Origin: Pseudomonas putida W15Oct28
GTDB lineage: Bacteria > Pseudomonadota > Gammaproteobacteria > Pseudomonadales > Pseudomonadaceae
Assembly: GCF_000708715.2 (NCBI RefSeq)
Contig: NZ_JENB01000019.1
Coordinates: 62,001-126,000, forward strand
Direction: 5' to 3'
Length of the DNA: 64,000 bases
Shown: piece by piece, positions 1 to 9,245 of the stretch
Numbering within the stretch: the stretch's first letter is position 1
Layout of the letters: each line of letters starts with the position of its first letter
Notes under the pieces: model-generated
What the model was told of the DNA's origin: nothing
Seen by the model: only the letters and a program-made list of their open reading frames with translations
Database searches by the model: none
Position numbers and translations under genes: made by a program

Positions 1-581
1 CCCTCGAACACCTGGCTAAAACGCGGCACCACGTAGCCGAGCAGGAACAGCACCACGCCGCCACCTACCAGCAACAGCAGCAACGGGTAGACCGAGGCCC
101 CGACCAGCTTCTGCCGTACCAGGTCCAGGCGCTGGCGGTAGCTGATGTAGCGGGTGAGGGCGTCGCCCAGCGCACCGGTCCGTTCGCTGGACTGCACCAA
201 CGCCACATACAGCGGCGGGAATATCCGCGGTTGCTGGCCCAGGGCCTGGGACAGCGAACGGCCTTCGTACAGCTGGCGTACCAGCTCGGCCAGCACCTTG
301 CGTGTGGCAGATGCAGGGGCCTTTTCTGCCAGGCTCTCCAGTGCGTCGATCAGCGGCAGGCCGGCATTGAGCAGGGTCGACAGTTCCTGACTGAACAGCA
401 CCAGGTCGAATGCCGCTTCGCGTCGCCAAACCATGCCGCGCAAGGCGCCGCCGTTGCTGCGCAGGCTGAGTACGCGCAGGCCTTGGTCCTCGGCCTGGCG
501 GCGGGCCTGGTCAGCGTCCTCGGCGTCAATCTGCAACTGCACCACGCCCTGTCTGCCCAGGGCCTTGAGGCTGTAGCGCAT
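1..581 (-). CDS. gspF: Type II secretion inner-membrane platform protein GspF (partial, C-terminus outside window)
   Basis: This gene encodes the N-terminal 193 residues of a GspF/PilC-family protein, the polytopic inner-membrane platform that couples the GspE ATPase to pseudopilus assembly. The visible part starts MRYSLKALGRQG and contains the first T2SSF helical domain, with FSQELSTLLNAGLPLIDALE and LYEGRSLSQAL typical of the family. A membrane segment (VYPLLLLLVGGGVVLFLLGYV) lies near the window edge. The start at 581 is preceded by AAGGAG at 589-594, about 7 nt away, which overlaps the stop of gspG, so the two genes are translationally coupled. The rest of the gene lies beyond base 1. Family assignment is firm. 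Which of the Pseudomonas type II systems it belongs to cannot be told here. Confidence 0.9.
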   Translation of the reverse strand, partial: MRYSLKALGRQGVVQLQIDAEDADQARRQAEDQGLRVLSLRSNGGALRGMVWRREAAFDLVLFSQELSTLLNAGLPLIDALESLAEKAPASATRKVLAELVRQLYEGRSLSQALGQQPRIFPPLYVALVQSSERTGALGDALTRYISYRQRLDLVRQKLVGASVYPLLLLLVGGGVVLFLLGYVVPRFSQVFE

Positions 582-592
582 GGCCACTCTCC

Positions 593-1018
593 TTACTGCC
601 AGCTGGTAATTTCGGCGTTTTCCCCATCACCACCGGGCTGGCCGTCCTTGCCCATCGACAGCAGGTCGTATTCACCACCGTTTTCGCCAGGTTGCCGGTA
701 GATGTACGGGCGGCCCCACGGGTCCTGCGGCACGGCTTTTTGCAGGTACGGGCCGGTCCAGCGTGCCTCGCCATTGGGGGCGATTACCAAGGCCTGCAGG
801 CCTTGCTCGCTGTTGGGGTAGTGGCCGACTTCCAGGCGATACAAATCCAGCGCCTTGCTCAGCCCTTCTATCTGCGCCCGCGCCACCTTGGCTTCGGAGC
901 GACCGAGCTGGCTGAAGTACTTGGGCGCGACGATGCCGGCCAACAGGCCGAGCACCACCAGCACCACCAGGAGTTCGAGCAGGGTGAAGCCACGTTGCGG
1001 GTTGGTTCTGCGCTGCAT
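593..1018 (-). CDS. gspG: Type II secretion major pseudopilin GspG
   Basis: This encodes a 141-residue major pseudopilin, the subunit that polymerises into the periplasmic pseudopilus driving type II secretion. The N-terminus has the class III leader and prepilin-peptidase site G10/F11 followed by FTLLELLVVLVVLGLLAG, with Glu at mature position 5. The C-terminal part has the GspG-specific pattern NSEQGLQAL, DPWGRPYIY and DLLSMGKDGQPGGDG (calcium-site loop). An upstream in-frame extension exists, but the ATG at 1018 has GGAGGG 7 nt before it and gives the correct leader. It is the first gene seen of a minus-strand operon and is followed directly by gspF. GspG normally lies next to gspF or gspE/H, which supports the call. 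Confidence 0.95.
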   Translation of the reverse strand: MQRRTNPQRGFTLLELLVVLVVLGLLAGIVAPKYFSQLGRSEAKVARAQIEGLSKALDLYRLEVGHYPNSEQGLQALVIAPNGEARWTGPYLQKAVPQDPWGRPYIYRQPGENGGEYDLLSMGKDGQPGGDGENAEITSWQ

Positions 1019-1129
1019 GGTGAAGCCCTCCACTGCATGGGGACACGGGTTGACAGGCACCATGCAACAGCCGTGCACGTCTGCCTCGGGGCCTTGCGCC
1101 ATGCGGTACAGGAAGCGGCACAGTGCTTG

Positions 1130-1189
1130 CGTCGTGGTCATCGACCTCGGGTTTTCCGGGGCATTTCCCCCACTTCGGGGGCCACGACG
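1130..1189 (+). promoter_or_regulatory. Nested inverted repeat in the gspG/transglycosylase divergent region
   Basis: An outer 8-bp perfect inverted repeat, CGTCGTGG (1130-1137) with CCACGACG (1182-1189), encloses a small hairpin CCCCC-acttc-GGGGG (1167-1181). It lies immediately upstream of the transglycosylase start at 1204. It could be leader RNA structure or an operator. No T-run follows, so an intrinsic terminator is unlikely. Confidence 0.35.
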
Positions 1190-1203
1190 AAGAGGCAACC
1201 GTC

Positions 1204-1797
1204 ATGCGTGGACTCATCCTCGGTTTGATCTGGCTGGCGGCAGGTGCTGCCCAGGCCGATGTGTACATCTCCATCGATGCCAAGGGCGGCTACGTACTGA
1301 CCAACGTCCATCGACCCGGGCGCCACTATGAAAAGGTGATCAGCGAACAGTTGGCCCAGGCTGGCCCGGCCAATGCGCAAATGATCACTGGCCGGCCTTA
1401 CGCCGAGGTGGTCGCCACGGCAGCGCGCATCCACAACGTGCCGCCGGCGCTGCTGCATGCGCTGATCAAGGCCGAGTCCGGCTACAACCCGAAGGCCCGC
1501 TCGCGGGCGGGGGCGGTGGGGTTGATGCAGCTGATGCCGGATACCGCCCGCGAAATGGGCGTGGAAGATCGGCTGGACCCGGAGGACAACGTGCAGGGCG
1601 GGGCACGCTACATAAAGCAGATGCTCACCCTGTTCGACAACGACATCACGCTGGCCGTGGCGGCCTACAATGCGGGGCCGGATGCCGTACTGCGGCGCGG
1701 CGCTGTGCCACCGTTTGCCGAGACCCGGCGCTATGTGCCCACGGTGCTGCGCGAATATCGCAAGTTGCAGGGGTTGGCGGATGATGGTTCTTTCTAG
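1204..1797 (+). CDS. Exported lytic transglycosylase (SLT/Slt70-like catalytic domain)
   Basis: A 197-residue protein with a signal peptide (MRGLILGLIWLAAGAAQA). It has a short N-terminal DUF4124-like stretch (DVYISIDAKGGYVLTN) and a C-terminal SLT domain from about residue 75. The catalytic glutamate is E91 in ALIKAESGYNPKA, followed by the signatures GAVGLMQLMP and AVAAYNAGP. The family cleaves the MurNAc-GlcNAc bond of peptidoglycan with 1,6-anhydro ring formation. The ATG at 1204 is chosen because it gives a clean signal peptide, and AAGAGG lies just upstream. It is divergent from the type II secretion genes. Small transglycosylases often accompany secretion systems and open the wall for the apparatus, so a role with that system is plausible but inferred. 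Confidence 0.88.
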   Translation: MRGLILGLIWLAAGAAQADVYISIDAKGGYVLTNVHRPGRHYEKVISEQLAQAGPANAQMITGRPYAEVVATAARIHNVPPALLHALIKAESGYNPKARSRAGAVGLMQLMPDTAREMGVEDRLDPEDNVQGGARYIKQMLTLFDNDITLAVAAYNAGPDAVLRRGAVPPFAETRRYVPTVLREYRKLQGLADDGSF

Positions 1798-1946
1798 GTG
1801 GCCGGGGTATGGCTGCCGCTCCTGCGGTGATTGGGTGAACTAAGTGAAAAAAGCGTTACCCTTCGGCGGATGCCATCAATTTAGCACTATGGTTTCCCCA
1901 GGTCTGGGCTATAACCTTCAGAAGGTGCCCAGCTGTGGAGTCCGCC

Positions 1947-3404
1947 ATGGACATCGCCCCTCGTTCCGACGCCATAGAAGTGCCTGCCGGTAACGAGCTG
2001 GCTGCCCCACGCAAGCCGTTCAACCTGCTGCGCTGGTATGCCTGGGTCAGCCTGGCCATCATCCTTTCGGTGGCTGCCGGACTGGGGCTGATTTCCAGCC
2101 GTTTCATCATCGATGAGAGCGTTGAGCGCGATGCCTTGCTGACCGCACAGTTCATCACCTCCATCGCCGACGCCGAAGTACGCCATGTGTCGATCCCCAA
2201 CGTGCGTACCATGGGCGAGCTGCTGGACCCGCGCACCGACCGCAGCAACCTGCCGGACGTCGACCCGGATGCCCGGCGCAAGGCCCGCGGCGAGTTTCTT
2301 GACCATATCGCCCACCTGCCAGACATGCTGCTGGCCAATATCTATGCCCCGGACCGTACGGTGATCTGGTCCAGCAACCCGGCGCTGATCGGCAAGCTGA
2401 TTGATAGCGACGATGACCTGGAACGGGCTTTCGAGTACAAGATGCGGGTCTCGGCCAGCTACCACAACTTCGAACAGGCCCGCGCCGAGCAGAAGTTTGT
2501 CACCCCGCCCGAGCAGCTGTTCATCGAAAACTACATTCCGCTGTTCGATGCCGATGGCGAGCACGTCACGGCGATGGTCGAGATCTATAAAGAGCCCCAT
2601 GACCTGATCGTGCGCATCGAGCATGGCCTGATACTGATCTGGCTGGCGATCACCGTCGGCGCCGCGCTGGTCTACGTCGGCCTGTACGGCATCATGCACC
2701 GCGCTGCGCGGTTGCTGGCGGTGCAGCAGAAGCGGCTGATCAACAACGAAACCTACGTGGCACTGGGTGAGGTGTCCTCGGCGGTAGCCCACAGCCTGCG
2801 CAACCCGCTGGCCAGTATCCGCTCCAGTGCCGAGCTGGCCCAGGCGTTCGACGAAGGCCCGGCGCAGCGCAATATCAATGACATCATCAGCCAGGTCGAC
2901 CGGATGTCGCAGTGGATCCGCCAGATGCTGCAGTCGCTGCGCCCACTGAACGATGAGGCGGTGGCGGTGGACTTGCCGCTGGCCTTGCAGGAAAGCCTGC
3001 AGAGCTACGCCGTGCAGTTGGCACGTGGCGGGGTGAGCCTGGACCTGCAACCGTTACCGGCGGTACAGGTATTGGGGCATCCGGCGTTACTGCGGCAGAT
3101 TTTCAGCAGCCTGATCGCCAATGCGCTGGAATCGATGGAGCAGGGCGGGCGGTTGCGTATCGAGGTGGTGCGCCATGACCGGCGCAGCCTGACCCTTCGC
3201 CTGTCCGACAATGGCAAGGGCATGAACGAGGAACAGCAGCGCATGGCCTTCCGGCCGTTCTTTACCACCAAGCAGGGTGGCTTGGGGGTGGGGCTGGTGC
3301 TGGTGAAACGCATCATGGAACGCTTCGGCGGCACCGTCAGGCTCAGCAGCAGTGAAGGCCATGGCACGCGGGTGTCGTTGAATTTTCGTCTGGCGTCGAC
3401 TTGA
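1947..3404 (+). CDS. Membrane sensor histidine kinase, first of a tandem pair
   Basis: A 485-residue HisKA/HATPase kinase. TM1 is near residues 30-50 and TM2 near 227-249, with a periplasmic sensing region of about 175 residues between them. The H-box reads EVSSAVAHSLRNPLASIRSS with phospho-acceptor H282. The ATP-binding domain shows NALES (N-box), DNGKGM (G1), FFTTKQGGLGVGL (F/G2) and an MERFGG end typical of NtrB-like kinases. The ATG at 1947 has GGAG 6 nt before it; a GTG at 1935 in the same frame is a weaker alternative. A close paralogue starts at 3683, followed by an NtrC-type regulator, so both kinases probably feed that regulator. The signal is unknown. Confidence 0.9.
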   Translation: MDIAPRSDAIEVPAGNELAAPRKPFNLLRWYAWVSLAIILSVAAGLGLISSRFIIDESVERDALLTAQFITSIADAEVRHVSIPNVRTMGELLDPRTDRSNLPDVDPDARRKARGEFLDHIAHLPDMLLANIYAPDRTVIWSSNPALIGKLIDSDDDLERAFEYKMRVSASYHNFEQARAEQKFVTPPEQLFIENYIPLFDADGEHVTAMVEIYKEPHDLIVRIEHGLILIWLAITVGAALVYVGLYGIMHRAARLLAVQQKRLINNETYVALGEVSSAVAHSLRNPLASIRSSAELAQAFDEGPAQRNINDIISQVDRMSQWIRQMLQSLRPLNDEAVAVDLPLALQESLQSYAVQLARGGVSLDLQPLPAVQVLGHPALLRQIFSSLIANALESMEQGGRLRIEVVRHDRRSLTLRLSDNGKGMNEEQQRMAFRPFFTTKQGGLGVGLVLVKRIMERFGGTVRLSSSEGHGTRVSLNFRLAST

Positions 3405-3418
3405 TGTTTGGCGTTAAG

Positions 3419-3460
3419 AAAACTATTTAACCTATTGATATAAATAGTTTTATTGTTTTT
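3419..3460 (+). terminator. AT-rich stem-loop after the first kinase, possible terminator
   Basis: A perfect 10-bp inverted repeat, AAAACTATTT (3419-3428) with AAATAGTTTT (3442-3451), is followed by ATTGTTTTT. It starts 14 nt after the kinase stop codon. The stem is AT-only apart from one pair, so termination may be weak. It would separate the two kinase transcripts. Confidence 0.45.
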
Positions 3461-3462
3461 CT

Positions 3463-3477
3463 GGGTAAATATTACCC
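3463..3477. promoter_or_regulatory. Perfect palindrome GGGTAA-ATA-TTACCC upstream of the second kinase
   Basis: A 6-bp perfect inverted repeat with a 3-bp spacer lies in a clearly AT-rich intergenic stretch (about 3410-3560) of an otherwise GC-rich window, upstream of the second kinase at 3683. It is a candidate operator. No regulator can be assigned from the sequence. Confidence 0.3.
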
Positions 3478-5171
3478 AAATGTGGGGCCTGTTCTTCAAG
3501 TCGAATTTAACAATGCTTCTTAAGTGACTGAAAAACAAGGCTTTAGAGTTTCTTGGTGTTGGCTGGCCAAGTTCTTGCTAAGTGATCTGTGGAGCGCAAC
3601 ACGCGACAAATGGCAGCTACGGCTGCCCAGGCGGGGTGCTATCAACTGGCTGCTGATGTTGTCGGCCTTGATGCATTTCTGAATGGACGCCCTGTGCGGG
3701 AACCACGCGATGCAGATGCTGGAAAACGAAGTTCGCGACAAGGCCAGTGCGACTGCCAGCGGTCTGGCCGTGCCATTGCGTGAGTTCAACCTGCTGCGCT
3801 GGTTTTCGGTCATCAGCCTGTTGATCATCACGGCGGTGGCGGGTGGGTTGGGTTATGTGTCCACGCGCTTCGTGGTACGCGATAGCGTACAGCGTGATGC
3901 CATGCTTACCGCGCAGTTCATCCAGGCCATGGCCCAGGCCGAGGTGCGCCATTCGCAATTGCCACCGGGCACCACCATGGGCGAACTGCTCGACCCGCGC
4001 CTGGACCAACAGCACCTGCAGTTCACCCCGGCGCTGGCCGAATCCACCCGGGTCGAATTTCTCGACCATGTCGAACACCTGCCTGATACCTTGCTGGCCA
4101 ATGTCTACGCGCGTGACCGCACCATCGTCTGGTCCACCAACGTCGAGCTGATCGGCAAACGGATAGAAGCCGATGGCGATCTGGATCGCGCCTTCCGCTC
4201 GCGCAAGGCGGTGTCGGCCAGCTACCACAAGGCCGAGGATGACCGCGAAGAACAGAAGTTTCTGCGTGAGCCGCGCTACCTGTTCATCGAGAACTACATT
4301 CCGCTGTTCGACAGCCAGGGCGAACAGGTAATGGCCATGGTGGAGATCTACAAGGAGCCGCAAGACCTGATACGGCGCATCCAGCGCGGCTACGTGCTGA
4401 TCTGGGCTTCGACCTTGGTGGGCGGGGCGCTGATCTACTTCGGGCTGTTCTGGATCGTGCGCCGGGCGGCGCAGATGCTGCACCTGCAACAGGACCGGCT
4501 GGTGGCCAGTGAAACCTACGTGGCGCTGGGCGAGATGTCGTCTGCAGTGGCGCACAGCCTGCGCAACCCGCTGGCCAACATCCGTTCCAGCGCCGAACTG
4601 GCCCAGGAAATCGCCAACCCCGCAGCGCAGAAGAACATCACCGACATCATCAGCCAGGTAGACCGCATGTCGCGCTGGGTGCGCGACCTGCTGGTGTCGT
4701 TGCGCCCGCTCAGCGACGAGGCCGAGGCGGTGGACCTGGTGGCGGCCATCGAGGACACCCACCTGGCGTTCGTCCAGCAGATCGAGCGCAACGGTGTGCG
4801 CTTTCATTTCGAAGGGCCTGATGAGCAGTGGGTGGCCAGCCAGCCGCTTCAGCTCACGCAAATTCTCAACAGCCTGTTCTCCAATGCCCTGGAGGCCATG
4901 CCGGCGGGCGGCATGCTGACTGCCCAGGTCAATGTACAGGACGGCCAACGTGCCGAGTTTGTACTCACCGACACCGGCAAAGGCATGAGCCAACAGCAGG
5001 AGCGGATGGTGTTCAAGCCGTTCTTTACTACCAAACAGGGTGGCCTCGGTGTAGGCCTGGCCCTGGTCAAGCGCATCATGGAACGTTTTGGCGGCTCGGT
5101 AAGCCTGAGCAGCCGCGAAGAGGAAGGAACCCGCGTCAGCCTTACATTCAATATCGCAGCGGGAGGGGACC

Positions 5172-6599
<1,428 letters not shown>

Positions 6600-6647
6600 T
6601 TGCGGCAAGCCATCTCCCACAGGGGCGCTCCTACGGGGAGTGCGTAC

Positions 6648-6950
6648 TCAGGGGTTACCTGTGCTCGTGCCGCTATTTCCCTGTGAGCCGGTACCCTCCG
6701 AACCACTGCCACCCATCCCCGGCAAATCTCGGTTGTCATTCTGCTTCGCCGGTGGGCTTTCTGGGTCGTTACCTTGAATGCGCGGGTCGGTATCCCGCGG
6801 CATGGGTTTCTCGATCGGGTTGAGCGTGCTGTCCACGCCCGGCTGCGGCGCGTTGTTGTGCGGGTCGTCAGGGTAGGTGGGGCCGGTGCCGGCCGCGAGG
6901 GCCAGTGGCGAGGCGAGCAGGGCGATCAGCAGAATGCTTGAGCGGGGCAT
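6648..6950 (-). CDS. Small exported Pro/Gly/Asn-rich protein of unknown function
   Basis: A 100-residue protein with a signal peptide (MPRSSILLIALLASPLALA, cleavage predicted before AGTGPT). The mature part is low-complexity and hydrophilic, rich in Pro, Asp, Asn, Ser and Gly, with a GSGSEGTGSQGNSGTSTGN-like tail and no cysteine, so it is not a lipoprotein. It is probably periplasmic or surface-located and disordered. The start is well supported by AAGGAG 7 nt upstream. A strong stem-loop lies directly upstream of that Shine-Dalgarno. It lies downstream of gntP on the same strand with an 84-nt gap and could be read through from it. I recognise no family function. Confidence 0.75.
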   Translation of the reverse strand: MPRSSILLIALLASPLALAAGTGPTYPDDPHNNAPQPGVDSTLNPIEKPMPRDTDPRIQGNDPESPPAKQNDNRDLPGMGGSGSEGTGSQGNSGTSTGNP

Positions 6951-6963
6951 GGCAGGCTCCTTT

Positions 6964-7006
6964 GCTTCGGGTAGGTCTGATACTTTCCTTCGGCCCTACC
7001 CAAAGC
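6964..7006 (-). promoter_or_regulatory. Stem-loop just upstream of the small exported protein gene
   Basis: A 12-bp arm GCTTCGGGTAGG (6964-6975) pairs with CCTACCCAAAGC (6995-7006) with 11 of 12 matches and a 19-nt loop. No T-run follows on the minus strand, so it is not a classic terminator. It ends 2-3 nt before the AAGGAG of the 6950 start codon, a position suited to influencing translation or stabilising the processed 5' end of the transcript. Confidence 0.4.
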
Positions 7007-7034
7007 ATCAAGGTGCCATTACCCCGATAAACGG

Positions 7035-8387
7035 TTACACCACCTGCGCCAACAACATGATGAAGATGATGCCAACCACCGAGAGGATGGTTTCCATCAT
7101 GCTCCAGGTCTTGAACGTTTCCGCTACGGTCATGTTGAAATACTGCTTCACCAGCCAGAAGCCGGCGTCGTTCACATGCGACAGGATCAACGAGCCAGCA
7201 CCGGTGGCCAGCACCAGCAGCTCACGGTTCACACCCGGTACCAGTTCGATTACCGGTGCAACAATACCTGCACCGGTAATGGTAGCGACCGTGGCAGAGC
7301 CAGTCGCGATGCGGATCACCGCTGCCACCAGCCAGGCCAGCATGATGGGCGAAATCTCGGCCTGCACGGCCATCTGCCCGATCACGTTGCCCACGCCGGT
7401 GTCCACCAGCATCTGCTTGAAGCCGCCGCCGGCACCCACGATCAGTACGATGGCTGCCGTGGGGGCCAGGCTCTGGTCCAGCATCTTCATGATCTGCTGG
7501 CGGTTGAAGCCGCGGGCCGAACCAAAGGTGTAGAAGGCCAGCAGCAGGGCCGCGAGCAGGGCGGTAATGGGGTGGCCGATCAGGTCCATCCACTGGCGCA
7601 CGATGTGCTCGGCCGGCAGCACTACGTCGGCGAAGGTTTTCAGCAACATCAACGCCACGGGTAGCAGCACGGTGATCAGGGTGATGCTGAAGCTTGGCAG
7701 GTTGCCCTGGTCGGACTCCTTGGCGATCTGGTCCATCAGCTCCTGGGACGGGTTGCCCGGGATGTAGCGGGAAATGAAGTTACCGAACAGAGGGCCCGCG
7801 ATGATCGCAGTGGGCAGTGCGACGATCAGGCCGTAGAAGATGGTCTTGCCGATATCAGCGTGGAAAATGCCGATCGCCAGCAGTGGGCCCGGGTGTGGCG
7901 GCACCAGGCCGTGCACCACCGACAGGCCGGCCAACAGCGGAATGCCGATCTTGACCAGTGATACCCCGGAGCGCCGCGCGACGATGAATACCAGCGGAAT
8001 CAGCAGCACGAAGCCGATCTCGAAGAACAGCGGAATGCCCACCAGGAAGGCGGCGAACATCATGGCCCAATGCACGTTCTTCTTGCCGAAGGCGCGGATG
8101 AGGGTTTGCGCGATCTGGTCGGCACCCCCAGAGTCGGCCATCAGCTTGCCTAGCATGGTACCCAGGGCGAGCACGATGCCGACGAAGCCGAGCACGCCGC
8201 CAAAGCCGTCCTGGAACGACTTCATTACCTTGGCCACCGGCATGCCGGAGGTCAGGCCAAGGAAGCCGGCCGCGAGGGTGAGGGCGACGAAGGGGTGCAC
8301 TTTGAAGTGGGTGATCAGCAGGATCAGCCCGACGATGGTAACCAGCGCGTCGAGCAGCAGGAAGGTATCAGTAGCCAGTCCGAACAT
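7035..8387 (-). CDS. gntP: Gluconate:H+ symporter GntP
   Basis: A 450-residue polytopic permease of the GntP family, close to the usual family length, with about 12 hydrophobic segments. Family-typical stretches include SGGADQIAQTLIRAFGKK, IPLFFEIGFVLLIP and GLVPPHPGPLLAIGIF. The protein imports D-gluconate across the inner membrane by proton symport. It lies directly downstream of gntK on the same strand. A GntR-type palindrome lies between them at 8459-8472, suggesting its own regulated promoter. The ATG at 8387 gives a normal N-terminus (MFGLATDTFLLLDAL). Confidence 0.93.
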   Translation of the reverse strand: MFGLATDTFLLLDALVTIVGLILLITHFKVHPFVALTLAAGFLGLTSGMPVAKVMKSFQDGFGGVLGFVGIVLALGTMLGKLMADSGGADQIAQTLIRAFGKKNVHWAMMFAAFLVGIPLFFEIGFVLLIPLVFIVARRSGVSLVKIGIPLLAGLSVVHGLVPPHPGPLLAIGIFHADIGKTIFYGLIVALPTAIIAGPLFGNFISRYIPGNPSQELMDQIAKESDQGNLPSFSITLITVLLPVALMLLKTFADVVLPAEHIVRQWMDLIGHPITALLAALLLAFYTFGSARGFNRQQIMKMLDQSLAPTAAIVLIVGAGGGFKQMLVDTGVGNVIGQMAVQAEISPIMLAWLVAAVIRIATGSATVATITGAGIVAPVIELVPGVNRELLVLATGAGSLILSHVNDAGFWLVKQYFNMTVAETFKTWSMMETILSVVGIIFIMLLAQVV

Positions 8388-8458
8388 GGTTTGAAGGCCT
8401 CGATCTTATCGTTGTTTTTGGCGTAGCACTTTGGAACTTTGCCCGCGTTTGCGGGTCG

Positions 8459-8472
8459 AGGTAGCGCTGTCT
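8459..8472. promoter_or_regulatory. GntR-type operator upstream of gntP
   Basis: The sequence AGGTAGCGCTGTCT has the AGCGCT core typical of LacI-family operators at 8463-8468. Its centre is about 78 nt upstream of the gntP start. Two more copies of the same core with similar flanks precede gntK and gntR, so GntR is the likely binder. Confidence 0.65.
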
Positions 8473-8498
8473 TTGGTGAGCCGGGAAAGCCGCCAGGG

Positions 8499-9038
8499 TC
8501 AGGCGGTTTGCGCCAGCCCCTGCTCACCGCAGCGCTTTAGCCAGCGGTCTACCGCTTCGGCGAGCGCTTCGATGGGCTGGGTGGCGTCCAGCGGCAGCGT
8601 GAGTGGTTCGCCACGTGGCGATTCCAGGGCAGCGAACTGGCTGTCGATGAGGCTGGCCGGCATGAAGTGCCCGGGGCGGGCCAGTACGCGTTTTTCCGCC
8701 TCGGCGGGCGACAGTTCGAGGAACACGAACACCAGGCCGGGCATGGCTTCACGCAGGGTGTCGCGGTAGCGGCGCTTGAGTGCCGAGCAGGTGAGGATCG
8801 GGCGCTCCCCAGCCTGGGTGGTGGCCTGCAACTCCTGGCCAAGGCGCACCAGCCAACCGGCTCGGTCGCTATCGTCCAGCGGGATGCCATCGCTCATCTT
8901 GCGGATGTTTTCGGCAGGGTGGAAAGCGTCGCCTTCGATCAGGCGGCCGCCGCTTCTGGCAGCGATGGCGGCGCCGATGCAGCTTTTGCCGCAACCGGCC
9001 ACGCCCATCACCACGATGGCGGACAGGGGAGAATTCAT
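8499..9038 (-). CDS. gntK: Gluconokinase GntK
   Basis: A 179-residue kinase that phosphorylates D-gluconate to 6-phosphogluconate, which enters the Entner-Doudoroff pathway. It has a P-loop GVAGCGKS at 12-19, the gluconokinase motifs EGDAFHPAENIRKMSDGIPL and DRAGWL, and CSALKRRYRDTLR, which is diagnostic of the family. Length matches E. coli GntK. The start at 9038 has AGGAGG about 7 nt upstream. It is cotranscribed or coordinately expressed with gntP, and a GntR operator sits only 19 nt upstream of the start codon. The divergent gene is the regulator gntR. Confidence 0.95.
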   Translation of the reverse strand: MNSPLSAIVVMGVAGCGKSCIGAAIAARSGGRLIEGDAFHPAENIRKMSDGIPLDDSDRAGWLVRLGQELQATTQAGERPILTCSALKRRYRDTLREAMPGLVFVFLELSPAEAEKRVLARPGHFMPASLIDSQFAALESPRGEPLTLPLDATQPIEALAEAVDRWLKRCGEQGLAQTA

Positions 9039-9056
9039 CAGTACCTCCTGCGGGGT

Positions 9057-9072
9057 GAGATAGCGCTGTCTC
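9057..9072. promoter_or_regulatory. GntR-type operator upstream of gntK
   Basis: GAGATAGCGCTGTCTC is a 16-bp palindrome with 7 of 8 half-site matches, centred on AGCGCT. It lies 19 nt before the gntK start codon, where a bound repressor would block transcription initiation or early elongation. Confidence 0.72.
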
Positions 9073-9185
9073 GTCGCCGACGAACAGCCACCTCCCCGGT
9101 GTTATTGGTCTTGTGCTTACGCAGTATGGACGCTTGGTAGCGAGCGCGTGCTGGCTGCTGCCAAAGATTACATTGCCTGCGTCCT

Positions 9186-9200
9186 GAGACAGCGCTACCT
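9186..9200. promoter_or_regulatory. GntR-type operator upstream of gntR
   Basis: GAGACAGCGCTACCT shares the AGCGCT core and flanks of the two sites before gntK and gntP. It lies 46 nt upstream of the gntR start, consistent with autoregulation and with shared control of the divergent promoters. Confidence 0.68.
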
Positions 9201-9245
9201 TAGTGGCCGTTCCCTATCCTTGCAAGTAGTAAAATTACAACATCC

